DNA of 64,000 nucleotides from Microcoleus vaginatus HSN003 (GCF_022701255.1 NZ_CP031705.1:2555501-2619500), one strand, 5' to 3'. Counted from the first letter of the stretch, positions 36,885 through 47,836 are shown. Translations and numbers: made by a program. Notes: generated from the letters alone by a model not told the origin.

Positions 36885-39800
36885 CTAGCCGGTATTCCGC
36901 ATCCCCGCAGCAATTCCATTAATCGTTAGCAGAGCTCCCCGCAATAATTCACCCTTGCTGTAACGCGAGTGAATCACCCCCGGAACCCCGCCACTACCGT
37001 GCTGCCGCAAGCGTTTCAGCAGCGAAACCTGCAACAAACCCAAAGGCACAATCGTGGCATTTCGCAACTGCACCGATCGCTGCAATGCCGGATCTTCGTC
37101 CAACAAACGTTGGTGTCCGGTAATAGTTAAAACCAAATCGCGAATTAAGTGAAATTCGGTCGCAATTTGATCGAATAAAGCCTTAAAACGCTCCTTATCA
37201 GCCGGCAAAGCTAACTCCTGCACGTAGTGTTCTGCAATCTGCAAATCCACCTTAGATAAAGTCATTTCCACCTTAGAAATTACCATTCTAAAAAATGGCC
37301 ATTTCAAGTAGAAATACTGCAAAAGTTTCATGTGTTCTTCCGGTTCCTCCACCAAAAACTCTTGCAAAGCTGTGCCGACACCGTACCAAGAAGGCAGCAA
37401 AAAGCGGCTTTGAGTCCAGCTAAACACCCACGGAATTGCTCGCAAACCGCTGATGTCTTTTTTGCCACCGCGACGGGCCGGACGAGAACTAATTTGCAAC
37501 TGGCTGATTTCTTGAATCGGGGTAACTTGGTGGAAGAAATCGACTAAATCCGGCTGTTCGTAGATTAAATTGCGGTAGTGCGATCGCGATCTCGCCGACA
37601 ACTCCTCCATAATCTCATTCCAAGGGTCGATGCCATCAAAACCAGTGTGCAGCAAACTAGCTTGAATTACCGCCGCCGCTACAGTTTCCAAATTGTAAAG
37701 CGCCAACTCCGGCAAAGAATATTTAGAAGCCAAAACCTCGCCTTGTTCAGTAATCTTAATTCGCCCGCTGATACTCTTTCCGGGCTGAGCCAAAATCGCC
37801 TTGTAAGCAGGCCCGCCGCCGCGCCCTACAGAACCGCCTCGGCCGTGAAAAATCCGCAACTCTACACCATGTTTTTCCGCAACCACTTGCAAAGCCTTTT
37901 GAGCTTTCTGAATTTCCCAATTGCTGCTGAGGAAACCAGAATCTTTATTGCTGTCCGAATAGCCCAGCATCACCTCTTGCAATTTGAGAGTTTCGATTGG
38001 ACATTGGATATTTTCTTCGCTTTTTTCCGCTATTTCCTGCGCGTATCCTCCTGTTAGTAAAGCCCTATAAAGCGGTAGATCTAATACCTGCTGCATTACT
38101 TCCGGCGCTTTTTTCAAATCTTCCACCGTTTCAAACAGGGGAACTACTTGAATACTGCTAATTCCTGTACCCGGATCGTAAAGTCCTGATTCTTTTGCTA
38201 ACAGCAAAACCGCCAGCAAATCGCTGACCTCGTGACTCATGCTGATTACGTAAGTTTGGCAGATTTCCGGACCAAACTCCTGCTGCATTTGCCGCAATAT
38301 TCGGAAGGTATTAATCGTCTCGCAAGTTTTGGGAGAAAATGGCAATTCTGCTGGAATTAAAGGGCGGCGAGTTTGCAGTTCAGTTGCGAGCCAAATAATT
38401 CGATCGCTTTCCGACATTTGATTGTAAGACTTCGGCAAAATTTGCAAGTATTCAGCAATTTCGCTCAAAGCGTCGGAGTGTACGGTTGACTCTTGGCGGA
38501 TATCGAGGTAAGCCAAATTAAACCCGTAAATTTCTACTTGGCAGAGCAGATTTTCCAAGTCTCGACAGCTCAAACCTGTTTCCACTAAATTGTGCTCGAT
38601 GAGCTGCAGCTCGGTCAAAAACTCAGCGCCCGATCGATAAAGGCCGGTCATTCCGGGATTTTCTGACAAAGCTTCGCGCTCGCGCTGCAACTCGTCTCCT
38701 TTGTAGAGCCGCCAATTGCGATCGCGCGTATTTTCGAGTCGCTGCTGCACGTAGGCCAGCTTCAACCGATAAGGTTCTTGGCGGTAGCGGATCGCCCACT
38801 GCTCGTAAACCTCCGGAAATTCCGATCTGTCGCGATCGAGAGATTCCAGCAATTCCGGCAGCACGTCGCTCCAGTGCAGCGACAAACTCAAAAGTTCGTT
38901 CAGCCGCTTCACCGCGCCGATGTACTTCTCTAGCACCAAGTGGCGCTGATAGCAAGCCGTTTGCCAAGTAACTTTCGGAGTCACAGAAGGGTTGCCATCC
39001 CTGTCCGATCCCACCCAAGAACCGAACTTGCAAAAATTGTAACTCGGCGGTTTCAGATAAGGATAAGAAGCGTGGAGCGCTTGCTTTAAGCGGTGGTAGA
39101 GTTCGGGAATAGCATCAAACAGAACTTCCTCGAAGTAGTGGAGAGTGTATTCCACCTCGTCAAGCACAGTCGGCTTGAATTGGTGCAGTTCGTCAGTGCG
39201 CCACCAGAGGCGAATTTCTTCCATCAGTTGCTCTTGGAGAGCGGCCGCTTCCCAGCAAGACACCGGGTAGGGGCTTTGAGAGTCGGTTCCGATCGCCTGA
39301 AATTTCTCGTCAACTTGGTCTAGCTGTTGGAGAATCTTCGCCATTCGCCGCTGCTTGGTGCGGATCGTGTGGCGGACAATTTCCGTCGGGTGAGCGGTGA
39401 ATACCAAGCGGATGTCCAACTGATCGATCAACCGCTGGATTTGCTGGCTCGGCACGTTCAAGCGCTGCAGCATCGGGAACAGTTGGTGAAAAGTTCCGGC
39501 ATCTCGGGCGATTGTCTCGCTGCTGTCTGCCTTGCTCAGAGCCGTTTGGGCGGAACCTGGGCCTTCCCTGTGCCGCGGGCGATCGGGGGCATCCGTTGCT
39601 TGTCCGGGCAGCTTAGAAAACATCCGCCCACCAGCGTCGTTGCTGCTAGCGTAAGCTAGCTGTTGGTCTCGCTGTTCGTAGTGCTGTTCGACAAGGTTGA
39701 TCAACTGGAAATACAGTGCAAAAGCCCGAGCCGCGCGGATGGCGGCGTTGAGGTCGAGCTTTTCGATTAGCTGTACGACATTCGACTCGCGAAAGTGAGT

Positions 39801-40025
39801 GGCCTGTCCCTCGGCGGAATTGATCGATCGCATTTGTTGGAGCAAATCCACCAATTCCTGCCCGCACTCCTGTCGCAGCACCGATTCCCACAAGTCCTCT
39901 ACTACTTTGAGGCGATTTCGCAGAAACAGGTCTGATTTTGAGTAAGCGGGAGAATGGGAAATAGATGTTGCATCAATAGCCTGTTCTGAAGACTGGAGGA
40001 CTGAACTCATCGGGCTGTTCCTCAA
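36885..40025 (-). CDS. ppc: Phosphoenolpyruvate carboxylase
   Basis: The 1046-aa enzyme adds bicarbonate to PEP to give oxaloacetate, feeding the incomplete-cycle carbon skeletons of cyanobacteria. Diagnostic parts are [16 protein letters not shown] near 205, [17 protein letters not shown], the lysine loop [16 protein letters not shown], the active-site loop [39 protein letters not shown], and the invariant C-terminus [10 protein letters not shown]. An acidic insert around residues 140-175 ([18 protein letters not shown]) is absent from most bacterial enzymes and is cyanobacterial in style. The plant-type N-terminal phosphorylation site is not seen. M1 or M6 (MSSVLQSS) may be the start. It appears monocistronic. 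Confidence 0.97.
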   Translation of the reverse strand: MRNSPMSSVLQSSEQAIDATSISHSPAYSKSDLFLRNRLKVVEDLWESVLRQECGQELVDLLQQMRSINSAEGQATHFRESNVVQLIEKLDLNAAIRAARAFALYFQLINLVEQHYEQRDQQLAYASSNDAGGRMFSKLPGQATDAPDRPRHREGPGSAQTALSKADSSETIARDAGTFHQLFPMLQRLNVPSQQIQRLIDQLDIRLVFTAHPTEIVRHTIRTKQRRMAKILQQLDQVDEKFQAIGTDSQSPYPVSCWEAAALQEQLMEEIRLWWRTDELHQFKPTVLDEVEYTLHYFEEVLFDAIPELYHRLKQALHASYPYLKPPSYNFCKFGSWVGSDRDGNPSVTPKVTWQTACYQRHLVLEKYIGAVKRLNELLSLSLHWSDVLPELLESLDRDRSEFPEVYEQWAIRYRQEPYRLKLAYVQQRLENTRDRNWRLYKGDELQREREALSENPGMTGLYRSGAEFLTELQLIEHNLVETGLSCRDLENLLCQVEIYGFNLAYLDIRQESTVHSDALSEIAEYLQILPKSYNQMSESDRIIWLATELQTRRPLIPAELPFSPKTCETINTFRILRQMQQEFGPEICQTYVISMSHEVSDLLAVLLLAKESGLYDPGTGISSIQVVPLFETVEDLKKAPEVMQQVLDLPLYRALLTGGYAQEIAEKSEENIQCPIETLKLQEVMLGYSDSNKDSGFLSSNWEIQKAQKALQVVAEKHGVELRIFHGRGGSVGRGGGPAYKAILAQPGKSISGRIKITEQGEVLASKYSLPELALYNLETVAAAVIQASLLHTGFDGIDPWNEIMEELSARSRSHYRNLIYEQPDLVDFFHQVTPIQEISQLQISSRPARRGGKKDISGLRAIPWVFSWTQSRFLLPSWYGVGTALQEFLVEEPEEHMKLLQYFYLKWPFFRMVISKVEMTLSKVDLQIAEHYVQELALPADKERFKALFDQIATEFHLIRDLVLTITGHQRLLDEDPALQRSVQLRNATIVPLGLLQVSLLKRLRQHGSGGVPGVIHSRYSKGELLRGALLTINGIAAGMRNTG

Positions 40026-40432
40026 TAGCTGCGGGTGTCAAGAAAATTGTATGGTTTAGTTTCGCCTAAAACACTTTTGTTTGCAGTCAAATTTGAGACA
40101 ACTTATTGCAACGTAGAAAGTAGAAGGCACTTATGTACAAAGTATAAGGAAAGATTAATTCTTAGACCACAGATTGTACCTATTGTCAAGCTTTTATATC
40201 AGTTGACTGGCGATTTTAGACTTTTAGACGATCGACGTGAGACGTTCGGCGATCGCGAGCGTCGAGTCGCGCTCAGTCGAACAATTTTAGATTTACTCCC
40301 AAGATAAATCTGGGAAGTTGAACTCGGGTCGAAAATTTTTCTCTCTCCCCGACAGGAGTCGGGGGCTAGTATCCATTTTTGGGCGGGGTCAAAAAAATTA
40401 ACTTCTAGCTGCAGCATCCGGACTTGGGCCTT
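40026..40432. other. Gap upstream of ppc with a GC-rich hairpin
   Basis: A perfect CCCCGAC/GTCGGGG hairpin with an AGGA loop lies at 40347-40364, and GAGCG-GCGCTC arms lie near 40258-40275 beside a HIP1 site. The hairpin could end the small minus-strand gene at 40433. The ppc promoter should lie at the left end, but no box was clear. Confidence 0.45.
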
Positions 40433-40657
40433 CTATTCCTGTGATTGAGGAAAGTTGAGTACGGGAAGGCGCGAACCCCGAAAGACTTCTTCGCTTTCAA
40501 CGCCGATCGACGCAACAAACTCAGCAGCAGCTTTAGCCACCACCAACCCGCCCAGCATAGGTAAAGCGACCAAGCTCAACAAAATATCTGAGGGAACTGG
40601 CAACTTTGGACTGTTAGGTGTTTGATTTTTGGGCAAGTCTTGGTTTTCCGACGGCAT
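40433..40657 (-). CDS. Small hypothetical protein with one hydrophobic helix
   Basis: The 74-aa product starts at ATG 40657, chosen because AGGAG lies 6 nt upstream; a TTG start seven codons earlier would place that site inside the gene. A polar Pro/Asn-rich N-terminus (MPSENQDLPKNQTPNSPKLP) is followed by a hydrophobic segment (DILLSLVALPMLGGLVVAKAAAEF) and a short acidic tail. I do not recognise a family; such small one-helix proteins occur in many cyanobacteria. Confidence 0.65.
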   Translation of the reverse strand: MPSENQDLPKNQTPNSPKLPVPSDILLSLVALPMLGGLVVAKAAAEFVASIGVESEEVFRGSRLPVLNFPQSQE

Positions 40658-41292
40658 AAATTTCTCCTGTGTCAATCCGTAATCCTCAGTTTACAAGGCA
40701 AACAATCATCTTGACCGCTGCTTTCTGACTAATGACTTCTGAGATTAAATCCGGTGACATCCGAATGATATCTTGCAAGCGATCGTCCCCGCGTAGCCAA
40801 ATCTATAAATATCTTCTCGCCAGATATTAAGCTCCCACTCGGAAAAAACGGTTTGTATAAAATCGGGATGCTCCCCGAAGGAGAGCGATCGTGCGACTGT
40901 CTCCGCGTAGCTCAGCGAAACCACAGCACTACAGTCAGAAAATAATAGACATTTCCCGAAAAGCCAGTCTTGAACAGGCAAAATGCCTGTTCCACAAGAA
41001 TTATGAGAGAAATCTAATTATTATTCGGATGCAAACAGAAACGATATGACTAATTACGAATAACTTGTTGCTTGGCTTAATTTGGACTTATCTGTGCCAA
41101 AATGTCGAGGTATTATCAAAAAAATATTCCCCAACGGCTCGAAGCTGAGGGGATACAAAGCCAGACACTAAGTCCAGCATGGCTTAAACCAGACAAAACG
41201 GTTAGGCTCGGCAAATAAAATAATTGTCGGTAAAATTTGTAACTGTGCTATTTCTAGAAAACAAAACCAGCTTTGGCAAAATTTAGAGTTTC
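40658..41292. other. Repeat-rich gap of 635 bases
   Basis: A dispersed AAAATCGGGATGCTCC copy is at 40859-40874. A REP-like palindrome, GAACAGGC-AAAAT-GCCTGTTC, is at 40972-40992 with CTTG and CAAG outer bases; a related half lies near 57942. A 78-codon minus frame across these repeats is probably chance. No gene or RNA was recognised. Confidence 0.5.
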
Positions 41293-44200
41293 ATGTTGAA
41301 TGCGAACGGGAGCATATTGGCAGACAATCGATCGAGCGCGTCGCAGTGGGCACAAGAAGCTTTAGGGCTTCCCGAAGTTCAAGTACAAGCGCGTTTGCGG
41401 GGAAATCACCTGCACATTTTGTGTGAAGCAGCGCAGTGTCCGTCTCAAGAATTGGTGACGGCGAGATTTACCAATGCCCTCGAACACACTGATTTAACGC
41501 GACTGCTGCCCGATCGACCTAAAATTTACCAGTTGTTTCTGTGTGGCCGAAAACTCGGTTCCCGACAAAATGACTGGACAGTCCGGCTCGATTGCAGCAG
41601 TCCCAAGCGACAGCAACAGCAACAGCCACAGCCACCGGAACCAGAAGTTGCCCAAGCGCCGCTGCCAGCGAGTTCCCCCGACGAACCGCCAGCAAGCCCT
41701 AAAAGAGGCGGATTTTTCGGCAAATTTAAGAATGACAACCACAAACTCCAACAGACACCCAAACAGGTAGAAACATCCGCCCACCCGCCACAAGTACGGG
41801 AAGAACTGGATTTTGACGCCGAAAGTCTACCCATCGCCTCCCGCATTGAATACCCAGAAGTTTTTGAAACTTCCCCCGTGACGATCGACACTTCGGCTGC
41901 TGCGACGCGGGAAGTTGTCGGTTCCGCCGTTCCCCCGCAGCAGAAAGCGAACCGTGGCGCGGTGGCTTTGATTCAATCCCCGCAAGCTGACTCAGGCGAG
42001 GGCGATCGCGATGGAACATTGAGGGTTTCGCCGGAAACGTTGGCGCGCCGAGGCTATCCAGATGCGATCGCCAGCTATCTCAGCGAAATCCTCGGGCCGA
42101 TGGGAGTTTCGGTGAAAGTCAGCATTCGGGAAAAAGAACTCAAAACCAGCCCAGAAACCCTGCCGATCAATGGGTCGGAAAATATCAAGCCCAAGGAACG
42201 CCGACTGCTGGTGCTGTGCGAGTCAGCTTACAGCCCCGACCCCTCATTGCTGGCAGAACCCATCGCCGGCAGGCTGCGGAAACTGCAACTAGAGGATTTG
42301 CGGGAAGCCGTGATCGCCAGCCAAGTGAGCGGCGAAGCGAAGCCGGACTGGCTGCTGCGAGTGGATTTGACTTCGCCGGACAAAATTCTCAAGGAATGGG
42401 CCAGGTGGGGAGACGTACAGTCGATCGCCAAACTGCTAAACCAACACTTGGCGGCATCGAGAGTCGAAGTGCGGGCTACCCTCAAAGAAGCAACCCTCCA
42501 CCTGTTTTGCAGCAAAACTGCCAAAAAAGGACAAAAGCCTAAACGGCAAGAATACCCCGACAAGCAGCAAACCACCGACGCGATCGCCCCTTTGTTAGCC
42601 TCCTTTGCGCCCCAAGGCATCCGCGCAGCTACTATCTACGGCGTAGAACCAGCCAAGGACTCTCAGGCCGCGCCGGAGTCCCCCGTGTGGATAGACTGGG
42701 TGGACTTGCCTGCCGCCCACCACCCCGACTTGGCTGCAAACGCTAGAACGCTGGCAGTCGAGGGCGACCAATTGGCTCTGACTTTTTTATTGAACAGGTT
42801 GCTCAACCCCAATCTCAGACGCAAGCTGGAAACAGGAGGGATTCGGGCTGTCGTGCTGCAAAAAGCCAACGTGCTGCACGTCATGACAGAAGCTCTGACT
42901 TGCCCTTCTCAGTCGAAGGTAGGCCCGCCGGTGGCGAAATTTTTGCGGCACTTACAAATTCCGGGAGTGGCAGGGGTGCGAGTCTACGGACGCCGCGCCG
43001 GCCAGAAACTGCCCCTGTGGCGCTACGCAATCGACCTCAGAACGGTTGTTGACGAGGAATCAGCGGTGGCACCCGCACCGGTTCCCTCGCAAGTGGCTGT
43101 GTTGGAAAAGGAACCGGTGCCGGAGTTTGCGCCGGCGGAGGATGGGAGTTTTTCGGGTTTGGGCGACAATTTGGTGTTCGATGCTCCGACGCCCAACTCC
43201 TGGCGGCCCCGCTTCCAAATCCGACTCCCCGGATACAATCTGGGCGAGAAGTTAGTTCAAGCTGCGGTGCAACCGCTTGTCGCTTCGGGTTTGTTTGTTC
43301 CCAACGATGGTTTGTCAACGAATGCTGCTGCGCCCGGTGGCGTGAGAGCCGATCGCGCGGCGCGAATGGCTTTGATTTGGGCGATCGCTGGCTGTCTGGT
43401 GACTTTCAATACCGATTGGCTCCTCGGTCTATTTATGCAATCTGTGGCGGTCACTCAAGCTCCTAGCGCCTCGGAAGTTTGCAGTGGCCCAAATTGTCAA
43501 AATCCCTCTCCCAAGGCTGTGGACGACGTTACAGCCCGACTGCCGAAGGAAACCCCGAACCCCGTTCCCCCTGCTGATGAGGTGAATTTGCCTCAAACTC
43601 CGTTGTCGCCGTCGCCAGAAGCCAACCGGGAAGAAGCTTTTAATGGCTCTGGGTTTACGAAACCGGGAAATACTAGCGTTCCTGTAGTTGATGTTTCTGC
43701 TCCTCCGGTGTTCCCAACTTTGAGGAGCGAGCAGCTTGACGATCAGATAGCACGCTATCAAGAGTACATTCACCTTCACAAAAAACCGCCGGATATTTTA
43801 ATTGTCGGTAGTTCGAGGGCGCTGCGGGGAATTGACCCGGCGGTGTTGGAAAGCGCTTTGGCAGCTTCGGGCTACCCGGGGCTGAGGGCTTACAATTTTG
43901 GGGTGAATGGAGCTACTCTCCAGGTTGTAGATTCGATTATCCGCCGGATTTTGCCTCCGCAACAACTGCCGAAATTGCTGGTGTTGGCTGACGGGGCGAG
44001 GGCTCTCAACAGCGGGCGGCCGGATTTGACTTTTAGTGCGATCGCTTCTTCGGAAGGTTACAGGCAATTGAGTCGGGGTAGTTTTCTGATCCGCACCAAT
44101 CAATTAGAATCCGAAACATCGAAGGAAAGCGCCAACAATCCGGTGGCGACTGCCACTGAATTGGTGAACAATTTGGGACAAACTCAAGCTAACGTTCAGC

Positions 44201-44817
44201 AATTGGTGAGTCAAAAGTTGGTTGAGGGTTCTGCAATTTACAAAAAGCGCGATCAACTCAAAGGGTTTTTGCGATCGATCGTTAATCCTTCAGCCCCTGT
44301 GGCAACCGACAGCCCCCAAACCGCAGCCCTGGGTGAACAAACAACTGACAACGTTCAGCCCACTGCTATGAGTAAACCAGTCAGCGAGTATCAACCAAAT
44401 GGCTTTTTGCCGATCGATATACGCTTCAATCCCGAGACTTACTTTCAGAAGCACCCGAAAGTATCTGGTTATTACGACTCCGACTATCAAAATTTTAAAT
44501 TGATAGGCGAACAAGCTCTAGCACTGAAAAATCTGATCGAATTTACCAAAGTTCGCAACATCAATCTCGTGTTTGTGAATATGCCTCTGACTGAAGATTA
44601 TTTAGACCCGGTGCGGACAGGTTACGAACAAGAATTCCGGCAATATATGCAAGAATTAGCAGCTCAAAGCGGACTAATTTTCCTAGATAATAGTTTATTG
44701 TGGCCCCAGGCGCGGGAATCTTTTTCCGACCCCAGCCACCTCAACCGTTACGGTGCTGTTGAAGTTTCTAAGCGGTTGGCTCAAGATCCCATGATTCCCT
44801 GGCCGGCGAAACAATAG
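41293..44817 (+). CDS. DUF1574 / SGNH-like membrane protein with repeated N-terminal domains
   Basis: This 1174-aa cyanobacterial protein has about four related N-terminal alpha/beta units: residues 12-100 (VQVQARLRGNHLHILCEAAQ, CPSQ), 260-360 (VSVKVSIREKEL, RRLLVLCESAYSP), 380-470 (SRVEVRATLKEATLHLFCSK) and 485-585 (IRAVVLQKANVLHVMTEALT). A Pro/Gln-rich linker at about 105-180 follows the first. One membrane span lies near 690-712 (MALIWAIAGCLVTF). The exported-type C-terminal half has an SGNH-like block (ILIVGSSRALRGIDP near 833; YNFGVNGATLQ; FVNMPLTEDY) and a terminal DPSHLNRYG near 1146, which would supply Ser, Asn, Asp and His. A surface-glycan esterase or acyltransferase role is inference. 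Confidence 0.82.
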   Translation: MLNANGSILADNRSSASQWAQEALGLPEVQVQARLRGNHLHILCEAAQCPSQELVTARFTNALEHTDLTRLLPDRPKIYQLFLCGRKLGSRQNDWTVRLDCSSPKRQQQQQPQPPEPEVAQAPLPASSPDEPPASPKRGGFFGKFKNDNHKLQQTPKQVETSAHPPQVREELDFDAESLPIASRIEYPEVFETSPVTIDTSAAATREVVGSAVPPQQKANRGAVALIQSPQADSGEGDRDGTLRVSPETLARRGYPDAIASYLSEILGPMGVSVKVSIREKELKTSPETLPINGSENIKPKERRLLVLCESAYSPDPSLLAEPIAGRLRKLQLEDLREAVIASQVSGEAKPDWLLRVDLTSPDKILKEWARWGDVQSIAKLLNQHLAASRVEVRATLKEATLHLFCSKTAKKGQKPKRQEYPDKQQTTDAIAPLLASFAPQGIRAATIYGVEPAKDSQAAPESPVWIDWVDLPAAHHPDLAANARTLAVEGDQLALTFLLNRLLNPNLRRKLETGGIRAVVLQKANVLHVMTEALTCPSQSKVGPPVAKFLRHLQIPGVAGVRVYGRRAGQKLPLWRYAIDLRTVVDEESAVAPAPVPSQVAVLEKEPVPEFAPAEDGSFSGLGDNLVFDAPTPNSWRPRFQIRLPGYNLGEKLVQAAVQPLVASGLFVPNDGLSTNAAAPGGVRADRAARMALIWAIAGCLVTFNTDWLLGLFMQSVAVTQAPSASEVCSGPNCQNPSPKAVDDVTARLPKETPNPVPPADEVNLPQTPLSPSPEANREEAFNGSGFTKPGNTSVPVVDVSAPPVFPTLRSEQLDDQIARYQEYIHLHKKPPDILIVGSSRALRGIDPAVLESALAASGYPGLRAYNFGVNGATLQVVDSIIRRILPPQQLPKLLVLADGARALNSGRPDLTFSAIASSEGYRQLSRGSFLIRTNQLESETSKESANNPVATATELVNNLGQTQANVQQLVSQKLVEGSAIYKKRDQLKGFLRSIVNPSAPVATDSPQTAALGEQTTDNVQPTAMSKPVSEYQPNGFLPIDIRFNPETYFQKHPKVSGYYDSDYQNFKLIGEQALALKNLIEFTKVRNINLVFVNMPLTEDYLDPVRTGYEQEFRQYMQELAAQSGLIFLDNSLLWPQARESFSDPSHLNRYGAVEVSKRLAQDPMIPWPAKQ

Positions 44818-44923
44818 TTCTAATTTTTGAGTTTTGAGTTATTTTAGAAGTTAAATGCTCCCAACGTTGCGAGTGCGGCGCGACTATCTCAAAACTATTC
44901 TTTCCGGCGGCTAAATACTGAAA

Positions 44924-47797
44924 ATGAAAAGATTGATATTTCCTGAAAATAGCAAAAATACACAGATAAAAAATCCTAGAAAAAATCTGCCTTTGATATT
45001 TTTTATATTATCTTTAGCATTTTTCTGTTGGAGTTTGTATAAAGGTTTATTTTTACCTTTGGCTTTATCATCTCCGCCGCCCAGAAACGAACAAAGTAGC
45101 GAACAGCAAACTATGGCACCCTTTGAAGAGGTTGTCAAAGACGCGCAAAAGTTAGAGGGACTATTTACCCTTTACCGCAATCAAGCAACTAATAAAGTAT
45201 ATCTGGAAATTAAGCCGCAACAACTCAACAAAAAGTTCCTGTGCTTTGTGACATTGGCATCGGGTTTGGGGGAAGCCGGCATTTTGAGCGGAATGCCGAT
45301 CGGTGATTTCTTGTTTCAACTGCGGCGCGTCCAAAATAACGTGCAGTTTGTGATACCAAATATAAATTTTCGCACAAGTCCGGGCGACCCGCAAGCAGGT
45401 TCGGTAGAACGGGGATTTAGCGAGTCGATTCTCTATTCTTTGCCTCTCAAAAGCATTCATCCGCAAAGACAAACTCTGCTAATCGATTTAGGAGATTTGC
45501 TGATGAGCGAAAAACGCGATTTACCAGGGGTAAAAGCGATTTTGCCGATGCTTTTGGGTTCTTCTTACTCGATCGATGCAGATACGTCTTCTTTTAAAGA
45601 TGTTAAAGCGTTTCCACTGAATGTGGAGATTGCTTCTGTCTATGGTTTTTCTAGCGATAACGACAGTGCGGTTAACTATTTGCCTTCGGTTCCTGACAGT
45701 CGGGCTTTTAACCTCCGCATTCACTACAGTTTCTCGGAAGTGCCGCTAAATAACGGCTACCGCCCCAGACTGGCGGACGAGCGAGTGGGCTATTTTCTCA
45801 CAGCCTATAAGGACTTTTCTGACAAGAGCAGCCGGGAGCCTTTTGTGCGCTATATCAATCGCTGGCATTTGCAAAAGCAAATCCCGACAGCGCCGATGTC
45901 GCCTCCGGTACAGCCGATCGTCTTTTGGATTGAAAATAATGTGCCTCCCGAATACCGAAACGCAATTCGCGAGGGCGTTTTGGAGTGGAACAAAGCTTTT
46001 GAAAAGGCAGGTTTTACTGAGGCAATTCAGGTAAAACAAATGCCGGACAATGCTAAATGGGACCCGGCTGACGTTCGCTACAATACTATCCGGTGGTCGA
46101 GTTCTTTTGAGCCTCAGTTTGCCGGCATCGGGCCCTCTCGCACTAACCCGCTGACGGGGGAAATTTTGGATGCTGACATTCTCTTGGATGCTAATGTTGT
46201 CCGGGAAATCAAACAGGGTTATGGGTCTTTGGCAGAACAAAATAAATCGCTATCTAAGAGTTTTCAAGGGCGAAACGGTTCTAATACCAATCCCTGTCAG
46301 TTTGGGATGTATTCTCGCTATTTGAATGTGCTAGAAAATGGGGATTTAGGAAAAAGCAGCGGCGAAAATGCTCAAGGTGGAATTGCTGATGATTTGCCGA
46401 CTTTGGTAGAAAGATATCAAGAGCAAAAGCGCTCGCCTTTATCGCGCTTGATGTTGAGTTCGGATATGTGTTTTGGGTTGGAATCGAGCCGCCAGTTTGC
46501 GATGGGGGCAATGTCGATGGATCTGTTGGAAAAGGCAGCGCCTAGCAGTCCGGCAATTGACAATTATGTCAATCAATATATCCGATATTTGACAGCCCAC
46601 GAAGTCGGTCACACTCTCGGTTTAAGGCACAATTTTCACGGGAGTACGATGCTGCAACCTGAGGAGTTGAACAATACTCAGGTAACTCGCACCCAAGGTT
46701 TGGTAGCGTCGGTTATGGATTATGTGCCGATTAATTTGGCACCGCAGGGAACTGTGCAGGGCGACTATTATCCAACGATTGTAGGGCCTTATGACGATTG
46801 GGCGATCGAGTATGGTTACAAGGTGATTGGCGGGGTAAACCCCAACAGCGACTTACCAGCGCTGCAACAAATTGCCAGTCGCGGTGCCCAACAGCAATTA
46901 GCTTACGCGCCGGATGAGGATTCTGTGGATATTCTCGATCCGGCTGCGAATACTTTCGATCTCAGCGCCAATATGCTGAAGTATTCGCAATGGCAATTGG
47001 ATAATGCTAGGGCGATGTGGAAGCGTTTGGAAAAGCGGATTCCGGTTGGGGAAGACGGTTATAACGAACTGCGGGTGATGTTTGATTCGGTGTTCGGGTA
47101 TTATGTCAACCAGGTGATGAATGCGACTTTGTATGTGGGGGGACAGTCGTTTAATCGGGTTCGCCCTGGCGATACTAATGCGAAGTTGCCGTTTGTGCCG
47201 ATCGAACTTTCTCAGCAGCGAGAAGCTTTAGCAACATTAGAAAAGTACGTTTTTGCGCCGGATGCGTTTAGTTTTGCACCGGAGTTGCTCAACAAATTGG
47301 CGCCTTCGCGCTGGGAGCACTGGGGAAGTCCGGCTTTGGTGTTTCCTCTAGATTACCCGATCGGCGATCGAATTACTTTTTTGCAGCGGTTTGTGTTGCG
47401 GGTTTTGCTATCTCCGATGCGCTTGGCGAGGCTGCGGGATGCCGAGTTAAAATCAGCGCCGGAAACTGCTTTGAGGTTGCCGGAAGTGTTGGATACTGTA
47501 CAAAAGGATATCTGGGAAGAGGTTTTGCAGCCGGAAAAGAAGATGCAAATTTCAAACTTTCGCCGTTCTTTGCAACGGGAACATTTAGCGATTTTGATTG
47601 GAATGGTGCTGCGAAAAACGAGTGTTCCAGAGGATGCGCGAAGTTTGGCTTGGTACGAGTTGCGGCAGTTGCGGGAGGGTTTGAGCAAGAGTATTCGGAA
47701 TTTGGATCGGAATGCGGATGCTTATACGCGGGCTCATTTGGAGGAAACGCGCGATCGAATTTCTAAGGTTTTGAATTCGCAAATTCAGTCGAATTAA
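44924..47797 (+). CDS. Zinc-dependent metalloprotease (DUF5117/DUF4953 type), exported
   Basis: The 957-aa protein has an N-terminal basic segment and a hydrophobic stretch (NLPLIFFILSLAFFCWSLY) that anchors or exports it. A beta-rich region (about 60-320) is followed by a zincin domain. The zinc site TAHEVGHTLGLRHNFHGS lies near residue 556, extended by the Met-turn-like ASVMDYVP. The C-terminal 250 residues are helical. Overall it matches large bacterial zinc-dependent metalloproteases whose substrates are unknown. It lies 106 bp after the DUF1574 gene in the same direction and could be in one transcript with it. Confidence 0.88.
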   Translation: MKRLIFPENSKNTQIKNPRKNLPLIFFILSLAFFCWSLYKGLFLPLALSSPPPRNEQSSEQQTMAPFEEVVKDAQKLEGLFTLYRNQATNKVYLEIKPQQLNKKFLCFVTLASGLGEAGILSGMPIGDFLFQLRRVQNNVQFVIPNINFRTSPGDPQAGSVERGFSESILYSLPLKSIHPQRQTLLIDLGDLLMSEKRDLPGVKAILPMLLGSSYSIDADTSSFKDVKAFPLNVEIASVYGFSSDNDSAVNYLPSVPDSRAFNLRIHYSFSEVPLNNGYRPRLADERVGYFLTAYKDFSDKSSREPFVRYINRWHLQKQIPTAPMSPPVQPIVFWIENNVPPEYRNAIREGVLEWNKAFEKAGFTEAIQVKQMPDNAKWDPADVRYNTIRWSSSFEPQFAGIGPSRTNPLTGEILDADILLDANVVREIKQGYGSLAEQNKSLSKSFQGRNGSNTNPCQFGMYSRYLNVLENGDLGKSSGENAQGGIADDLPTLVERYQEQKRSPLSRLMLSSDMCFGLESSRQFAMGAMSMDLLEKAAPSSPAIDNYVNQYIRYLTAHEVGHTLGLRHNFHGSTMLQPEELNNTQVTRTQGLVASVMDYVPINLAPQGTVQGDYYPTIVGPYDDWAIEYGYKVIGGVNPNSDLPALQQIASRGAQQQLAYAPDEDSVDILDPAANTFDLSANMLKYSQWQLDNARAMWKRLEKRIPVGEDGYNELRVMFDSVFGYYVNQVMNATLYVGGQSFNRVRPGDTNAKLPFVPIELSQQREALATLEKYVFAPDAFSFAPELLNKLAPSRWEHWGSPALVFPLDYPIGDRITFLQRFVLRVLLSPMRLARLRDAELKSAPETALRLPEVLDTVQKDIWEEVLQPEKKMQISNFRRSLQREHLAILIGMVLRKTSVPEDARSLAWYELRQLREGLSKSIRNLDRNADAYTRAHLEETRDRISKVLNSQIQSN

Positions 47798-47807
47798 TCT
47801 TGGCTTT

Positions 47808-47836
47808 TGTACCTCATAACAGCGGGAACCGCTGTA
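47808..47836. repeat. Solo IS630-like terminal repeat
   Basis: TGTACCTCATAACAGCGGGA onward matches about 23 of 27 positions of the right end of the intact IS630 element at 30930-30956 and is followed by TA. No partner end or transposase is nearby, so this looks like a relic or part of a related short element. It also forms the small hairpin ACAGCGG-GAA-CCGCTGT. Confidence 0.6.

Noticed and set aside
40745-40981. 78-aa minus-strand frame
   Set aside because: It runs through two dispersed repeats (GGGATGCTCC and GAACAGGC palindromes), so its sequence is repeat-derived.
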